NCBI GenBank assembly: GCA_014898415.1
Contig: RCTD01000015.1
Span: 434,001-498,000 of the forward strand
Length of the DNA: 64,000 nucleotides
DNA from: Stromatinia cepivora
Taxonomy: Eukaryota > Ascomycota > Leotiomycetes > Helotiales > Sclerotiniaceae
Direction of reading: 5' to 3'
Shown: piece by piece, positions 48,021 through 59,673 of the stretch
Layout of the letters: the number at the start of each line of letters is the position of its first letter
How positions within the stretch are numbered: position 1 is the first letter of the stretch
Program-made: the position numbers and the translations under genes
Notes under the pieces: generated by a model
The model's database searches: none
What the model saw: only the letters and a program-made list of their open reading frames with translations
What the model was told of the DNA's origin: nothing

Positions 48021-48550
48021 TATAAAGAATTATATATTATATACCTTATACTCTTTATTTATTATTAAATAAATACCAAATATATCTTTTTTCTTATTAT
48101 CCCCCTCTTCCCAAATCCCACAAGCGAGGATGGGATACTTACTTACTACTTAAAACTTCAAAACTTCGAATCTGCCTCGCAGAGTAGACAGTGGACTACA
48201 CGTTCCAATTCTCTTCAATCCACTTCAACCCTCTTCAATCTATAACTTCATAACTCTATAATCGTGTATAGCAGCAATACATCAAATAAAACTTGCACAT
48301 CAATCTAATAGTTCACAAAAACATAGATGAGGAAGGGAGTCTCTAAAATGATATACCGAATAGGTATGGATAACTGACTAAGTGATGAAACACCCCCTAA
48401 GGCCAAATGTAATTCTAATGCATCGAGAGCTGTAGATTTATATGTCTGATATTGGTAGCTGTTATACATACTCATACACCAGAACCGTTTCCATGATGAG
48501 CTTTTATATTGCTCCTACACAAGCCGATACAGATAGAATGCATCTACTCC
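48021..48550. other. Intergenic, downstream of the MAPR gene
   Basis: AT-rich for 100 bp, then ordinary sequence. It probably includes the 3' untranslated region of the minus-strand gene ending at 48,551. No gene seen. Confidence 0.6.
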
Positions 48551-49608
48551 CTAGATCCCCCCCTCAGGAATCGACCTCTTCTTCCTGCCCTTCTGCGCCT
48601 TCTCACACAACTTTGGTTTTTCCCCCTTAGTCTCCCACCCCTTTCCCCTCTGAACCCGTCCAATCTTTGGATATTTCCCGCTATTTTCAAAAAACCCTAT
48701 ATTCACAAGCTACGTATTAGTCCATTCCCCATACATCCCCCCTCAAAGTCAACTCACCAATCCAATGACCCAACGCCTCCCCCACACTCTTCCTCGCCTC
48801 CCTCTGTTCCCTCTCCCTCAACTTCTTAAACTCCCCCTTCCCAATCCTCCTCACAATCTCCGCATCAATCTCCTCATCGTCAAGCGGTAGAAACATTTCT
48901 TCCACCCCTCGCAAATCCGGCGTGCGATCCTCTTGGAAACAATTCGTGACAAATGCTCGACTCGCATCTACCCCTGCGAAAAAGTGATAACTGCCTCCTG
49001 GTCCATAGTGTCTACGTCCGGCGGAAACATCGTAGATTGTGCCGTTGAGAGCGAGGTAGATGGGGAGAGAGGGGTTAGTGCCGTCATACTGGGAGAGGTC
49101 GGCGTCGGTTAGGGAGGGGGGTCCGTTCTATGGAGAGAACGGAGGGTTAGCGATGGTGTTCAAGTCTGCACTCATCTCCTTATCTCCTCCTCCTGAGCTC
49201 CTAGCCCTCGCAACCGGCAAACGAAACAAAACCAAAAAAGCCAAAGCCAAAGCCAAAGAAAAAGAAGAAGAAAAAGAAACCACAAACCCAATAAGCCCTC
49301 AAAACCTCCCCCCTAGTCCACATAGGTCTCTTCACACCCCAAAAATAACTGTTCCTCGTAACCACATAACTCAACCCACAACTGGCTATCAATATAAAGA
49401 CAATTGATCTCAATAGATCTACTAATGAAAAGGGGGCTGCATCTTCATCTGCCGTTAGTTTATTTAGAGATTTTTTTGTTTTCTTGTCCGCAGATGAAGT
49501 AGAAGAGGAAGAGGGTATGTTTGTGTTGGTTTTGGTAAGAGGTGCATCGGAGAGGATGTCCGTGGATATTTCTTTCCTGCGTTCTCGAAGCGCGTTTGTG
49601 TCTGTCAT
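48551..49608 (-). CDS. Membrane-anchored cytochrome b5-like heme/steroid-binding (MAPR) protein
   Basis: Three exons on minus: 49,608-49,288, 49,127-48,758 and 48,696-48,551. The introns are 160 nt (GTTTGT...CCATAG) and 61 nt (GTGAGT...ATATAG). The product is 278 residues. Residues 1-60 are polar; 64-84 form one membrane segment; the cytochrome b5-like domain spans about 110-225. Landmarks: L-T-D-A-D-L-S-Q-Y-D-G, P-I-Y-L-A-L-N-G-T-I-Y-D-V-S, and H-Y-G-P-G-G-S-Y-H-F-F-A-G-x-D-A-S-R-A. Y148 and Y154 fall where MAPR proteins (PGRMC1, Dap1) carry the tyrosines near heme. The end is K/R-rich after W-I-G-F-F. By family it sits in the endoplasmic reticulum or another membrane and binds heme, often supporting sterol-synthesis P450s; that role is inferred. 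The N-terminal anchor is longer than in yeast Dap1. Confidence 0.88.
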
Positions 49609-50327
49609 TTTGAGCGCAGTTCAAGGTCTGTGTTGGATGGTACTGTGTAGTATTGTAATGGAGGCGGGGAGAAGAAGAGGATGAGAGGGATAGAAGGAAA
49701 GGGGAAATATTGATATGTGGCAGCTTCGTTGACGATAAATTGATATGGGGAAGTTACGGGTCTGTATAATTATAGCTTGAGAAATTTAGCCTCGGTCGTG
49801 CATAGCAAATGGGGTCATCGTCATTGAAATTTTACATTTAGCCTTGGGGTAGACGGGAAGAGGAGTTTTGAGGCTTTGAGCGGGGAAATGGGTTATGATC
49901 TTCAATTGGGTTTTCATGCAACGCCAAATTGTCGCGATGGTGGCTGAGATATCTTTAAACTTGGCGTAGGAACTTTTTTCACCGTACTCGCATTCGGACT
50001 CGTATTTCCTTGGATATGATCCGCTAGGTATGTTATGCTGCTCACATTAGTCCTTTCACAATCACAACTGTAAATCACATCTGCAAAATGTATGAAGGTC
50101 CCATCAATTTGGCATCAATAAGCAAAAGGCTGAATTCGATATGCTACACCTGCCTGCCTTTCCTAACAAGCCCGAGGAAAAGTCATAATAAAAAACCAAT
50201 CCGGATATCTCATGCCAAACGTCCTCGTACAACCCATAATCGTAATGCAGTCGATTATCTCGAAGACGAGGTCATGACCATCGTGTATTGCCTTGATCGT
50301 TTTGAAGTTTTCGGATTATTGATTTCT
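49609..50327. other. Intergenic between MAPR and eS25 genes
   Basis: Holds the promoter of the minus-strand MAPR gene and the 3' end of eS25. No gene seen. Confidence 0.7.
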
Positions 50328-50843
50328 TTACTCGTCGGCTTGGATAGCACGGGCTGTTGGAAGAAAAAAAATATTGTTAGCTTTATATTCTCCTCAAGAC
50401 CAGTTCCATGACGAATTTTGCCCAATATCATTATTCTAATGGATGAAGATGATTTGAAATTCTTGCGAGTTGTTGATAGAGGGTAATGTCGGAATGCAAA
50501 AAACATACTGTAGATATCACCGGCGTGATGCTTGACGACAATTTTGATCTGTCCCTTCTCCTCCAATTCCTTCAAACATCTTCTGGCCAAAGATCCGTTG
50601 ATCTTTAATCTATCGACCAAAACAGCGACGGTGACGAGACGGTAGGATTGAACATCTTTGGCGAGTCTGTCGGAAGTGGCCTTATCGAGGATGACGGCGT
50701 GTTGAGCCTTGTCCTTGACTATATTGATTTTTCATCAGTTCCCATTTTTCCTTATTCGAAATTCCATTTTAGAAAATATGCGCACCCTTTCCCTTGGACC
50801 ACTTCTTCTTTTGCTTCTTTGCGCCGGTGTTTGCTGGTGCCAT
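50328..50843 (-). CDS. rps25: 40S ribosomal protein eS25
   Basis: Three exons on minus: 50,843-50,786, 50,718-50,509 and 50,353-50,328, with introns of 67 nt (GTGCGC...AATATAG) and 155 nt (GTATGT...CCAACAG). The 97-residue product fits the family's usual size. The start is the lysine-rich tail A-K-K-Q-K-K-K-W-S-K-G-K. It continues with V-K-D-K-A-Q-H-A-V-I-L-D-K and the winged-helix-like core with V-L-V-D-R-L-K-I-N-G-S-L-A-R, and ends K-H-H-A-G-D-I-Y-T-R-A-I. eS25 sits at the head of the small subunit near the E site and is important for some internal-initiation events. The last exon is only 8 sense codons plus stop, which short-exon gene finders may miss. Confidence 0.96.
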
Positions 50844-51582
50844 TTTGTCGGTTTGATGTTGTCGTGAAGAAAATGGATGCCGCTCTCAAATTCAATTCAA
50901 TAGAGGTGGATTGATTTTTGAATTTAGGGCTTGTGTGTGCCGAGCGAAAAAAGGCGCTAATTTTGACGTAACTAGCACGTGACCTTGAAATGTTATCAAG
51001 ATTGGTAGAAAACTGGAGGAACATCTTTAGATGAGGAGAGGAAAGAAAATAAGAGAAGGTTGGTATTGAGTTATGGGATTATGAATCAGTTAAGAGTGTT
51101 CACATTTGAGTAGTTTATGTTCAAGCAATTATTCAGAAAATGTTGGAAATGTATGAATGTTTAACTACTTTATGGTAAAACGGTGAAACTAATAATCATG
51201 GATATCTCCTATCCAAATAGTCTGCCCCCACGGCAGTGGCCCTCGGAGAGCCAGCGGAGCGTCATACCTCGAGAATATCAATATATGAATGATTTTATAA
51301 TCAATGGTGCCAAATACATCCTCTACCTAAGTATGTTTTACTGACACTCCAACTCAACGTTTTTTGGCATCTCAAAAGGTCAAGGTAGTTCATCCAAAGA
51401 CAATTACAATCATATTGTAATTCATTTATATTCATTTATCATTTTGGAATCTATGTATGCTTATACTTCCAACCCATCATGCTACCTTATATGCCAAATA
51501 CCTTTTTGCTCCACCGGCCCATGTCTCCAAAGAGCCCCTTTTCGTAAATGCAAACGTATACCTATATTGATGCTATGATGGC
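50844..51582. other. Intergenic: eS25 promoter and ELG1 3' end
   Basis: Just upstream of eS25 there is TGACGTAA near 50,963 and CACGTGACC near 50,978, CRE-like and E-box-like words that could serve its promoter. No gene seen. Confidence 0.55.
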
Positions 51583-54500
51583 CTATGCTACGTTAAAGTG
51601 ACCCTTCGATCGTAAACACCCCTCTTTACCGGTCTGATCTATAAGTTCATCTCGTCCACTTTCAATATCCATATTTCCATCCGACATTTGCATACTCGAT
51701 TTTCGACTTCCTTCATCCGTTCCTGCTGTAAGAGATATAACTGCATCCAACCAACTTTGTGAACCAGTCCTAAGAACTAAATATGGGTTGATATTCTGAC
51801 TGAAATACTTTTCCTTCCTGGTCGTACTCCTTGCCCCTCCTTCAAGGGCTGACATAGCTGCTCGAGTTGTTCTCATTCTTTTGGTTTTTGGTGCCTTTGT
51901 ACTTCCGCCTTGACTAAGTAAATTGCTCAGACGAACTCGATCTTTCTGTAGACGTGCATCATAAGATACTATGGATCTCACATACGGGGCGACATCAAGT
52001 ATAATGAGATTCATGGTTCGATCGAAGCATGAAGCTTCAAGATTTCCAGTAGTCCAAACGTATGCCTTTTCGGCCTCTGAAATAGGATCAAATGCCAAGC
52101 TCAAATCGCGGCGAGTTATAACATTACTATCAGGACATGATTGAGATCGGATGAGGTTTTGAACTTGTTTCTCAGTCGGCCCATCAAGTTCTCGATGGAT
52201 TTCCCAACCATGTTCGACATTTTGACGAATTTGAAGAACTTCCCTAGCTCGAGACTTCATCCATAAAGATATACTGATACTTGTCTCGTCATAAATAGCT
52301 TGTGGTGATACGTCAAGTAATTGATTCGCGAGAGTATAATCTTCTCTCGCTTTGCTAGACAATTTTGGGTGACTAGCATCAATGATAACCTATTTTCATT
52401 AGCAATAAGTAGACGTGGTGCCAATTGGGTAAGACTTACCTGGTTATCTGCGCCAAAGCTAAAATGTGAGAAACAATCTGCAGCACTCATAGCTTCGGTA
52501 AAGTCGTCGTACATAATCAAAGCAGCTCGTTCAGTGGCCCGATCATTGGCGGAATCTTTGATCTTTTTCGCCCAAGTTCTGATGTCTAGGTTTCGCTGCC
52601 AATCCCCTACATCAATACCCCAACCATTCCAAGATTCGTGTAAGGTTTCTTCTTCGATATCGATGTAAGGACGTTGACTCTCAAGAGCGTCTTGAGAGAG
52701 CCAGCCCATACCAGTGTGATAAGTATCCTCGCTAACAACGCGGTACTTCTCACCATGCTCATCAAGGTCGCATCCCAGAGGTAAACGGGGGTAAAACCAC
52801 TCCATTCCAGCTTTACGATCTCCAACTGCAAATTGGCACCAGAACTCCAGCTCTGTCAGAGAGCCACGGAGGTCTGATGCTCGACTCTCATATAAAGCCT
52901 TCACTGCCTCGCGGCGAATGACATGACCTTCATTGGCAGCTACAAGTAGCATATAATCCACGGCGAGATCGGTAGGCACCGCATTAAAGCGTATGATTGC
53001 GTGCAAGGATAGGGCAGCAATTGGCACCGCGGCCTCGTCATTACAGGTCATGATAATTGGTCGTTTGCTTTGGGCAATCAGAAGCATAACCATTTGCCAA
53101 AATCCTCTATCCTCCTCATATAGAACGTCAATTTCTTCTAGTAATATCAAGGATTGTTTTTGCTGCTTTGCTGGCCCCTTTGGTGCTGTTGTGTCCTTGC
53201 TAACATCCGGTTTGGCTGCACTTGGTTCAACGTCCTTGTTTACAGATTTTGGTTTCATTGGTACCTTAGATGTAAAAAATGAATTCATGGTGCCCTGACG
53301 ACCGCTCTTTAAGTCCTCAGCCACGGCATTAGACAAACGTTCTTCATCATCATTTGCATTCGTGGGTATCTTGTCGATTTTGGATCTTTGGACTAAATGA
53401 TTCCTAGTCATATCTCCAACTTTGTCCATAACCTCTTTCCCACTTCTTTTAGAGTTAGGATTGATTTCAAAGACCTCGAATCCAAGTTCTTTTGCAACAG
53501 CAAATACTGTGGCAGACTTGCCACATCCATGTGGTCCACTCATAACGACCGCATTGGCAAGACGCTTGGAATCCTTGGAGCCTTTTGCAATCAAATCACC
53601 AGATCGCACGACTGTCTTCTTGACCAGACCTGAACCTCCTAACAAATCCCCATCTTCTGGCTCCGTTATTTCATCCATCTCGTTATCTTCTTCGCCACTT
53701 GAAACTACAAAACCATCCAGCTTTTTCGATTTTCGCTTCCTCTTTCCAGGCAGCTCCCCTTTCGATGACGCGGATTTCTTTGTGACCTTACTCTCAGCAG
53801 AACCTGATTCTACTGACATTACTGTCAATTTCTGCAACCATTCTTTCAATATAAAAGCCTCTGGCCCAGTTTGTAAGACTTCCTCCGCGCTGTTAGGTGC
53901 ATACTTCTGCGTCCAGGATTGATTCTCACATTCAGCCTTATCGAATGCTGATAGTGAAGTGGCGATTGAGTTGTAAACATCTGTAAGTGCAGGATGAACA
54001 TTTGAACGTTTTGTATCTCGCTCTTGAATCTCGTCATCACTCGACTCCTCATGCGCAACTGGCTGCAGCTTGGAGACAAGTACTCTTCGAACCCTACGTT
54101 GGAGATTCGGGCCTGATTCGATGTGTTTGGACGGTACACGAAGACAAGGAGAGATTGGAGCAAAGTCATCAATATGAAGGTCTTGGATGCTATTGATTGT
54201 CTCCTCAATTCGTAATTCCGCTGTAAAAGTATGGATAATATCTTCATTCTTAACGATTTCAACTGCTTGATACTTCGCTCCTTTCTTGCCGCTGCGGGAT
54301 TTCCCATCCAATGTGCTGGTAGAGGAAGTGTTTAAATCTTCTTCATCTCTTTCTCCACGTGCATGTACCATTCCAGACCATGGCCAAGCTGGCTCAATGG
54401 CACCAGGAAATTTGGGGGTTTTGGGAGCGGCTCCGAAGCCTCCAAAAACTGGTGGGGCCTGCTTTACTTCATTTGAACGTGGTCGGCCAAAAGTGGATAG

Positions 54501-55646
54501 AACCTTTGACGGTGATGGTGGTTTATCCAGGGAAGATCTTCCTTGCTCCGCTTGCTGTGCCTTCGACGGTTCCTGTACTTCTTCTTGCACCGGTGCTTTC
54601 TTTTTTGCAGTTTTCCACCATGGAACAACATCCACTCCATTTCCTTTCCTTGATGTCACCTCTTTTATATTTTTCACGTCCGTCAAAATTGTTTCAGTGT
54701 TCGATGTGGAGATTTTAATGCCTTTGAAAATATCCTCTATCTTAGCCCCAACTTCGGAAGCTGGAGTTTGTCCACCGCCATAGCCAATGACAATGATCTT
54801 CGAATTTGGCTCTTCGTCAACAGCGGATTTTTTGGCATTTCCTTTCTTTTTCGGAGGAACATTTTTCTTGGGCGGTGATCCTATAGTACCAGTCTTCGGG
54901 TTGAATTGTAGGACTTTTTTAGGCCTAAGAGTGTCATCAAATGTCTGTTTTGTGAAATCCTCCGCAGATGATTCTAAGCCCGACTTGGCTTCTTCGAAGG
55001 CTTTGATTTCAGACGCAGGCTCCGCAACCGAATTATTTTCAGGTGGTGATGAGACTTCAATGTTAAATGATATGCCATGGGATGAAGATGCTGCGTTCGT
55101 GGGCACATCTGCTTCTTTTGACTTGGTGATGGTAGTCTGTTTGCGCTTCGAGGTTCGCAGTTGTTTCGATGCTTTTGTTGGCGTAGTGGTCATAGTGGTT
55201 GTGAACGGTCCTCCTGTCTCCACCTTCGTTGTAGCTTCAGCTTCCGGAGAGGTAGTCTTTCGACGTTTTCTCCTACCATTATTAGGATCAACCTCTAATA
55301 AATCTGCTTGTTCTCCATTTGTAATTTCGGATGAGTGTGAAGTTCCATCCTGCTGTGTTGCGTCGTTTCCCGCAATCGATGACTTCAAATTTCGCACACT
55401 TTTCCTTTGCCCTCTTTTAGGTGCCTTTTCAATCTCTGGTTCGTTTTGAATTTGGATCGACTGTGCCTGAGTCGGTTCTGAGATCTGATCAGTTTTGACT
55501 CTTTCAGTGCCATAATTTAAGGCTTGCAATTAGTTCCCAGAAGAAAACATACTCAATGGCTTTTGAAAGAAAGGATGTACAGTCTTTCCCTGTCCCTCCT
55601 CTTGGAGAGGGTTCATGACTTTTGAGACCAGGACCGCCATTCGCAT
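51583..55646 (-). CDS. elg1: Elg1/ATAD5, large subunit of the PCNA-unloading RFC-like complex
   Basis: Minus-strand exons are 55,646-55,553, about 55,477-52,440 and 52,389-51,583; the last intron is 50 nt (GTAAGT...GCTAAT...AATAG). The product is about 1,312 residues. An upstream ATG at 55,646 is in frame with another at 55,640. Near residue 25 V-H-P-F-F-Q-K resembles the start of a PCNA-interacting motif. A long, charged, disordered N-terminal half follows. The AAA+ module has Walker A S-G-P-H-G-C-G-K-S-A at about residue 677, and Walker B L-I-L-L-E-E-I-D-V-L-Y-E-E-D at about 807. The RFC1-like C-terminal collar includes D-L-R-G-S-L-T-E-L-E-F-W. By family it pairs with Rfc2-5 to remove PCNA from DNA after replication. 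The first intron is ambiguous (75 nt or 30 nt; both keep frame). Confidence 0.92.
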
Positions 55647-56058
55647 GCGACAAATTTGAAAGGGTTAAACGCGAACCTCACGCGTTTTTAAAGACTCTAA
55701 ATCTCAAATAATCATTTCAAAACGAAAGGAAAACAATCATAAACTTGGTAAGAAGTTTGAGAATAGGGTTAGAATATAGAACAAAAAGTTCAGGAAGACA
55801 GAGAAAAAGGAATTCAAGGTAAAAAGCAAATCTGTAGTGAATTTGAGGTATCAGAAGTTGAAGTCGGGAACCGCGTTCTAATGAATTTACACTTTAACTA
55901 TTTTCATAAATACATAAACCTGGTCATGAAATTTATGCGCGGCAGAATTAATTCACCGCTTAGAGAAATTTCAAAACTTTGGTTCTTTTACTTTGCGCAA
56001 ATCTTCAATCCAGTGTCAATACATTGGAATTTTTTGTGCTATAATTTCAATTGTCAAA
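55647..56058. promoter_or_regulatory. Divergent promoter between ELG1 and the UTP8-like gene (412 bp)
   Basis: The two genes start 412 bp apart in opposite directions, so this interval must hold both promoters. It contains AACGCGAACC/CACGCGTT near 55,670-55,685, with ACGCG words like the MluI-box cell-cycle element, a plausible fit to a replication gene but not proof. Confidence 0.5.
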
Positions 56059-58868
56059 ATGTCGTCCAGAATATCTTTACAGCAACCATATGTGGTCGCG
56101 ACTTTACCGCGATCGAAACAGGCGCAATATGTGGTTGGAGAAGTTTATGGTGGTTCACCTGGATCAAAAAAAAGGAAGAGGTCAGAATTGGCTGTGGGAA
56201 TTCATGGAGAAGGTGTAAACTTATACGAAGTAAGATCATGCAGAGATCTCTTGGATATCGTCAAATATTAATGGCTTCTCAGGTATCCTCTTCAAAACTA
56301 CTTACTTCCTACGCTCTACCTCCTGGTACTTCTTTTTCTTGCCCGCCATACTCCTACAGGTCGAAAACCACAAAAATCAAAACCGAGCGAAGAACGTATG
56401 TTTCGACATCTGGCTCCGAGGATCAAGTCACATTGTTCCATGATACTACAGAAGGGCCTAGCACGGCTCAATCTACAACAGTCACACACAAGATCGGTCA
56501 ATCGAAAGCGCCCGTGGTGCATTTGGGTGCTCTAGCCTCCTCGGGATTGGATGCGGTCAGAAAGTCGGATATATTGATCGTGAAGAAGGACGGCGAGATC
56601 CAATGCTTAGACGGCGAGAGCCTTCAGCTGTTATGGTCTTCGCCTGCTACTGCTCTCGGTCGAGCTTCATCAATGACAATGACCAACATTGAGGTAGAAT
56701 ATGCGCACATCACAAATGCTTACTCTGCAGGTCAAGGAATCTTGAAAGGTCGCCAAGATGTTTTTTCATTTTTTCCACAAGAGGTAACGGAGGATGGCTT
56801 CAATCCGGACATAATAATTGTGATCACGAAGTCAAATGTGGAGGAAGCTGGAGAGAGCGTGAGAACATTACATATTGTAACATTACCAAGAAAGGCGACT
56901 ACACATTTGAATGGCAAAATACATTCAGTCGAATCTCTTTTGGACGCACCTCTACCAATTCATAAGGCTCCCAAAAAGAAAGGAACGGTCGGGAAAGCTT
57001 CGTTCGGCATCAACGTCTCTGCTGGTATTTTGCAAATACTCGAAGCTGAAGTGTTGACCACATTGGATTTACATGACGCATTCCCAAAGATCCAATCCGA
57101 AATTAATACTCCTGGTACAGGATCATTTCTTCGCCTTTCAAGCACTTCCATTATCATGTCGAGTCAACAGGCTATTAGCATTCTCAACCCAAAGTATGAG
57201 TCTGTGTTAGCTACAATTAAGTGGGATGATGAAACCAACAAGGAATCACTTAAGCGAAAGCGAGACTCTGATGATAAGCAGCGTCCACGATTAGATATTC
57301 CTGCCCAATTCATATCCTACTACCCTAAGCTTGGAACAGCCCTGGCTATTTCAGACAATGAACTCATTGCCGTTCAGGTTGATTATCAACCTGGTCAAGG
57401 ATCGAAATCTCGAGCTTTTGGACTACTAATTGACTCCCTCGGCTGCTCTGATCCACAAGTTGTACGCTCCAAACCAGGAAAGGAGCCATCCCATGGAAAA
57501 TGGCTTTTCGTGGATCATTATCTTCCAGGATCGATGGGCATGAAAGAGGACGCATGGGTGAACGTGACGAGGGAACCTGAGAGGTGTGTCAAAAGTGGAG
57601 ATACTTCAGGGTTCGAAAAGTCTTTGGGCAATAAGTTCGATCAAGAATGGAGTACCGAATCATCCGAAAATCCTGCAGACAAAGTTGCGAAAATAGAACC
57701 CTCTGAAGTCGATCGCAGATGGATATTATACGCACTCAGTAAGATCTTCAGCTGGTCTCAGAATCTCGAAGGAATTTTTGAGCTTTCTATTGTTTTCTAT
57801 CCTCCGAGACTTTTCAGGTGGTTGCTTCAAACAGGAAACATGACAATTCTCAACATCGAGTCTGCATTGAGACAGGAAATACGAACCTCACTTTCCGGTC
57901 CAATACCGGCTGGTCAGCTTGTTAATGCTATTGTGAAGCTGGATAGGGAAATGGAATTGTTGCTTCAGCTTGTTTCCTCAAACTTGCTTGGAGCGGCTGA
58001 ACTTCTTCATGCGGTTCGAAAGTTAATGGAAACCATGGATTTGTTTGAAATCGGAGATTCTTCAAGTCCAAAGCAAGCATTGTTAACAAACGGAGAGGAT
58101 GTAACCCTGGAAAATGGCAATGCTGAAGAGGAAGTACAAAGGCTTGAAGCCGAGGCCGAAGATGATTTACAACTTGCCGAATTCCAGTTAGGAGAAGGTT
58201 CTGGTGTCAGAGGTGAAGCGTTAAATGTGGCTCTCTCGAAACTCTACACGTGCCCAGATAACAGCATTACGGAAGCTCTACAAACAACCTTTACAAGTCA
58301 AGAGACGGTCTCACTAATCTATATTTTGAGAGTTGAATTGGCTAAAGGTGGATGGACTGGTCGATACCTTGATATCCTGGAATTAGATGACGACGAGGTT
58401 GAGGCTCCTGATAACTCTATCATACTCATTTCCAGCTTACTCAATAATTGCGTCGATGCTCTTGCCGCTGGTGGATGGTTAACTGGAAATGCTAGACTGA
58501 TCAATGGTGATCAATCCGAATCTGAAGCATTTATTGGGACTTTAAAGATGGAAGTTAGTGCCGCATTAGAAGGTATTGAGACGGCCATTTATTTGAAGGG
58601 CCTGACATCTGAAATGGTCCGTTATGGAGATTCCGTGCTTAAGGGTCTTGGACATGAAGATACAGGACGCATGGCCAAGTCGATATTGACACTTCCTTCA
58701 GGAGAGAAAGATGTCTCAATATTACCAATTGGTCTAAAAGCAGAGAAACAAATTTCACGCCTTCGTGTTGGAGCTGGAGGAGAAATTCAGAAGAGAAGCA
58801 AGAGAGATATCGGTCGACTCTTGAGCAAACAGGTTGGGAAATATACTCGAGAAAGAATTGTCTTGTGA
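56059..58868 (+). CDS. utp8: Probable U3 snoRNP/t-UTP component Utp8-like, beta-propeller protein
   Basis: Two exons, 56,059-56,229 and 56,283-58,868, with a 53-nt intron (GTAAGA...CTTCTCAG); the product is 918 residues. The ATG at 56,059 starts M-S-S-R-I-S and is chosen because the frame then gives a propeller-like beginning: Y-V-V-A-T-L-P-R, V-G-E-V-Y-G, K-K-R-K-R, A-V-G-I-H-G-E-G-V-N-L-Y-E, then L-L-T-S-Y-A-L-P-P. Blade-like repeats continue to about residue 400 (D-I-L-I-V-K-K-D-G-E-I-Q-C-L-D). The C-terminal half is helical and ends in a basic segment. The assignment rests on remembered resemblance to fungal Utp8, a nucleolar factor for early pre-18S processing and tRNA export. Other propeller UTPs (for example Utp17/Nan1) are possible. 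Confidence 0.75.
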
Positions 58869-59673
58869 TAGGGTTTACTATTTAATAATTGGCCGGAAGG
58901 AATACAAAAATCAAAGTTCTTGTTCATATTTTTCGGAGTTGTCCACTAGCCACTCTCCACATATCACCCGTAAGAGTTCTAGTCTTTCATGCACAGTCAA
59001 AGAATGTGTCACAAACTGGTTCAACGTCATTTAGCGATCCTATAACAATCTCCTATTGATCGCCCTCGTTTTCTCCCTGCGTACTGAGGCACAGGGCTTA
59101 TACTCGGTGGGTATGTCGACGCGGGTTTCCGCATCGTTGACTGCGCCACCCAGTTCATGATATACGATTTCTATGGGAAAAGTTGTCCAATTCGGGTTTA
59201 CCGGCACTTGGCAGCCCTCTTCATATTCAAGGATTCTCCACATTTTCCTTGAAATTTATCAGCCGTTCTTCTGATTCGTTTGATTTGTCTAATGTACTTT
59301 AAATCATTACCTATTTGTTCAGCTCAGCCTCTATTTTTCCTTTACTACTTTGTTCTATTGTACTTCTACGAGTCTTCTTGAAACTTCTTATCCACATTAA
59401 TTTTGATGTTTTAAGTGAATTTGTATAATTATTTGAGAACAAGTCGACGTGAACCTCTTTTACTCGGCATTTGGGCCTCATTGTAGGGAGCTACTGCAGG
59501 GTAACATATTCACAACGTGGTCACGTTGGAGCACCAAAATCCACTTCACTGCAGCAAACATACAGCACATCGCATATCCCAATTTTCATCACCACATTTA
59601 TATTTCATAATGACTTTATAGTTAACCTCCTCCTTTCATTTCGAAATCTAAATTCATACATTGAACCTTCGAG
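58869..59673. other. Intergenic; one short uncertain frame
   Basis: The minus-strand frame 59,040-59,243 (67 codons, ATG start) has even amino-acid use and could be a fragment of a real protein. I found no splice partners and no family, so it is not called as a gene. The rest is noncoding. Confidence 0.4.

Noticed and set aside
48442..48829. Plus-strand frames of 62 and 106 codons
   Set aside because: Antisense shadows of the last exon and intron of the MAPR gene.
51220..51300. GC-richer patch (CCCACGGCAGTGGCC...) as a possible tRNA gene
   Set aside because: It contains a short hairpin-like palindrome but no A-box/B-box arrangement and no cloverleaf.
53397..55449. Long plus-strand frames up to 220 codons opposite ELG1
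   Set aside because: Antisense to a clear AAA+ protein; they carry no motifs of their own.
59040..59243. 67-codon minus-strand frame beginning M-W-R-I-L-E-Y-E-E-G
   Set aside because: Composition is protein-like, but there is no family resemblance, no splice partner and no coding neighbour, so it is noted only as uncertain.
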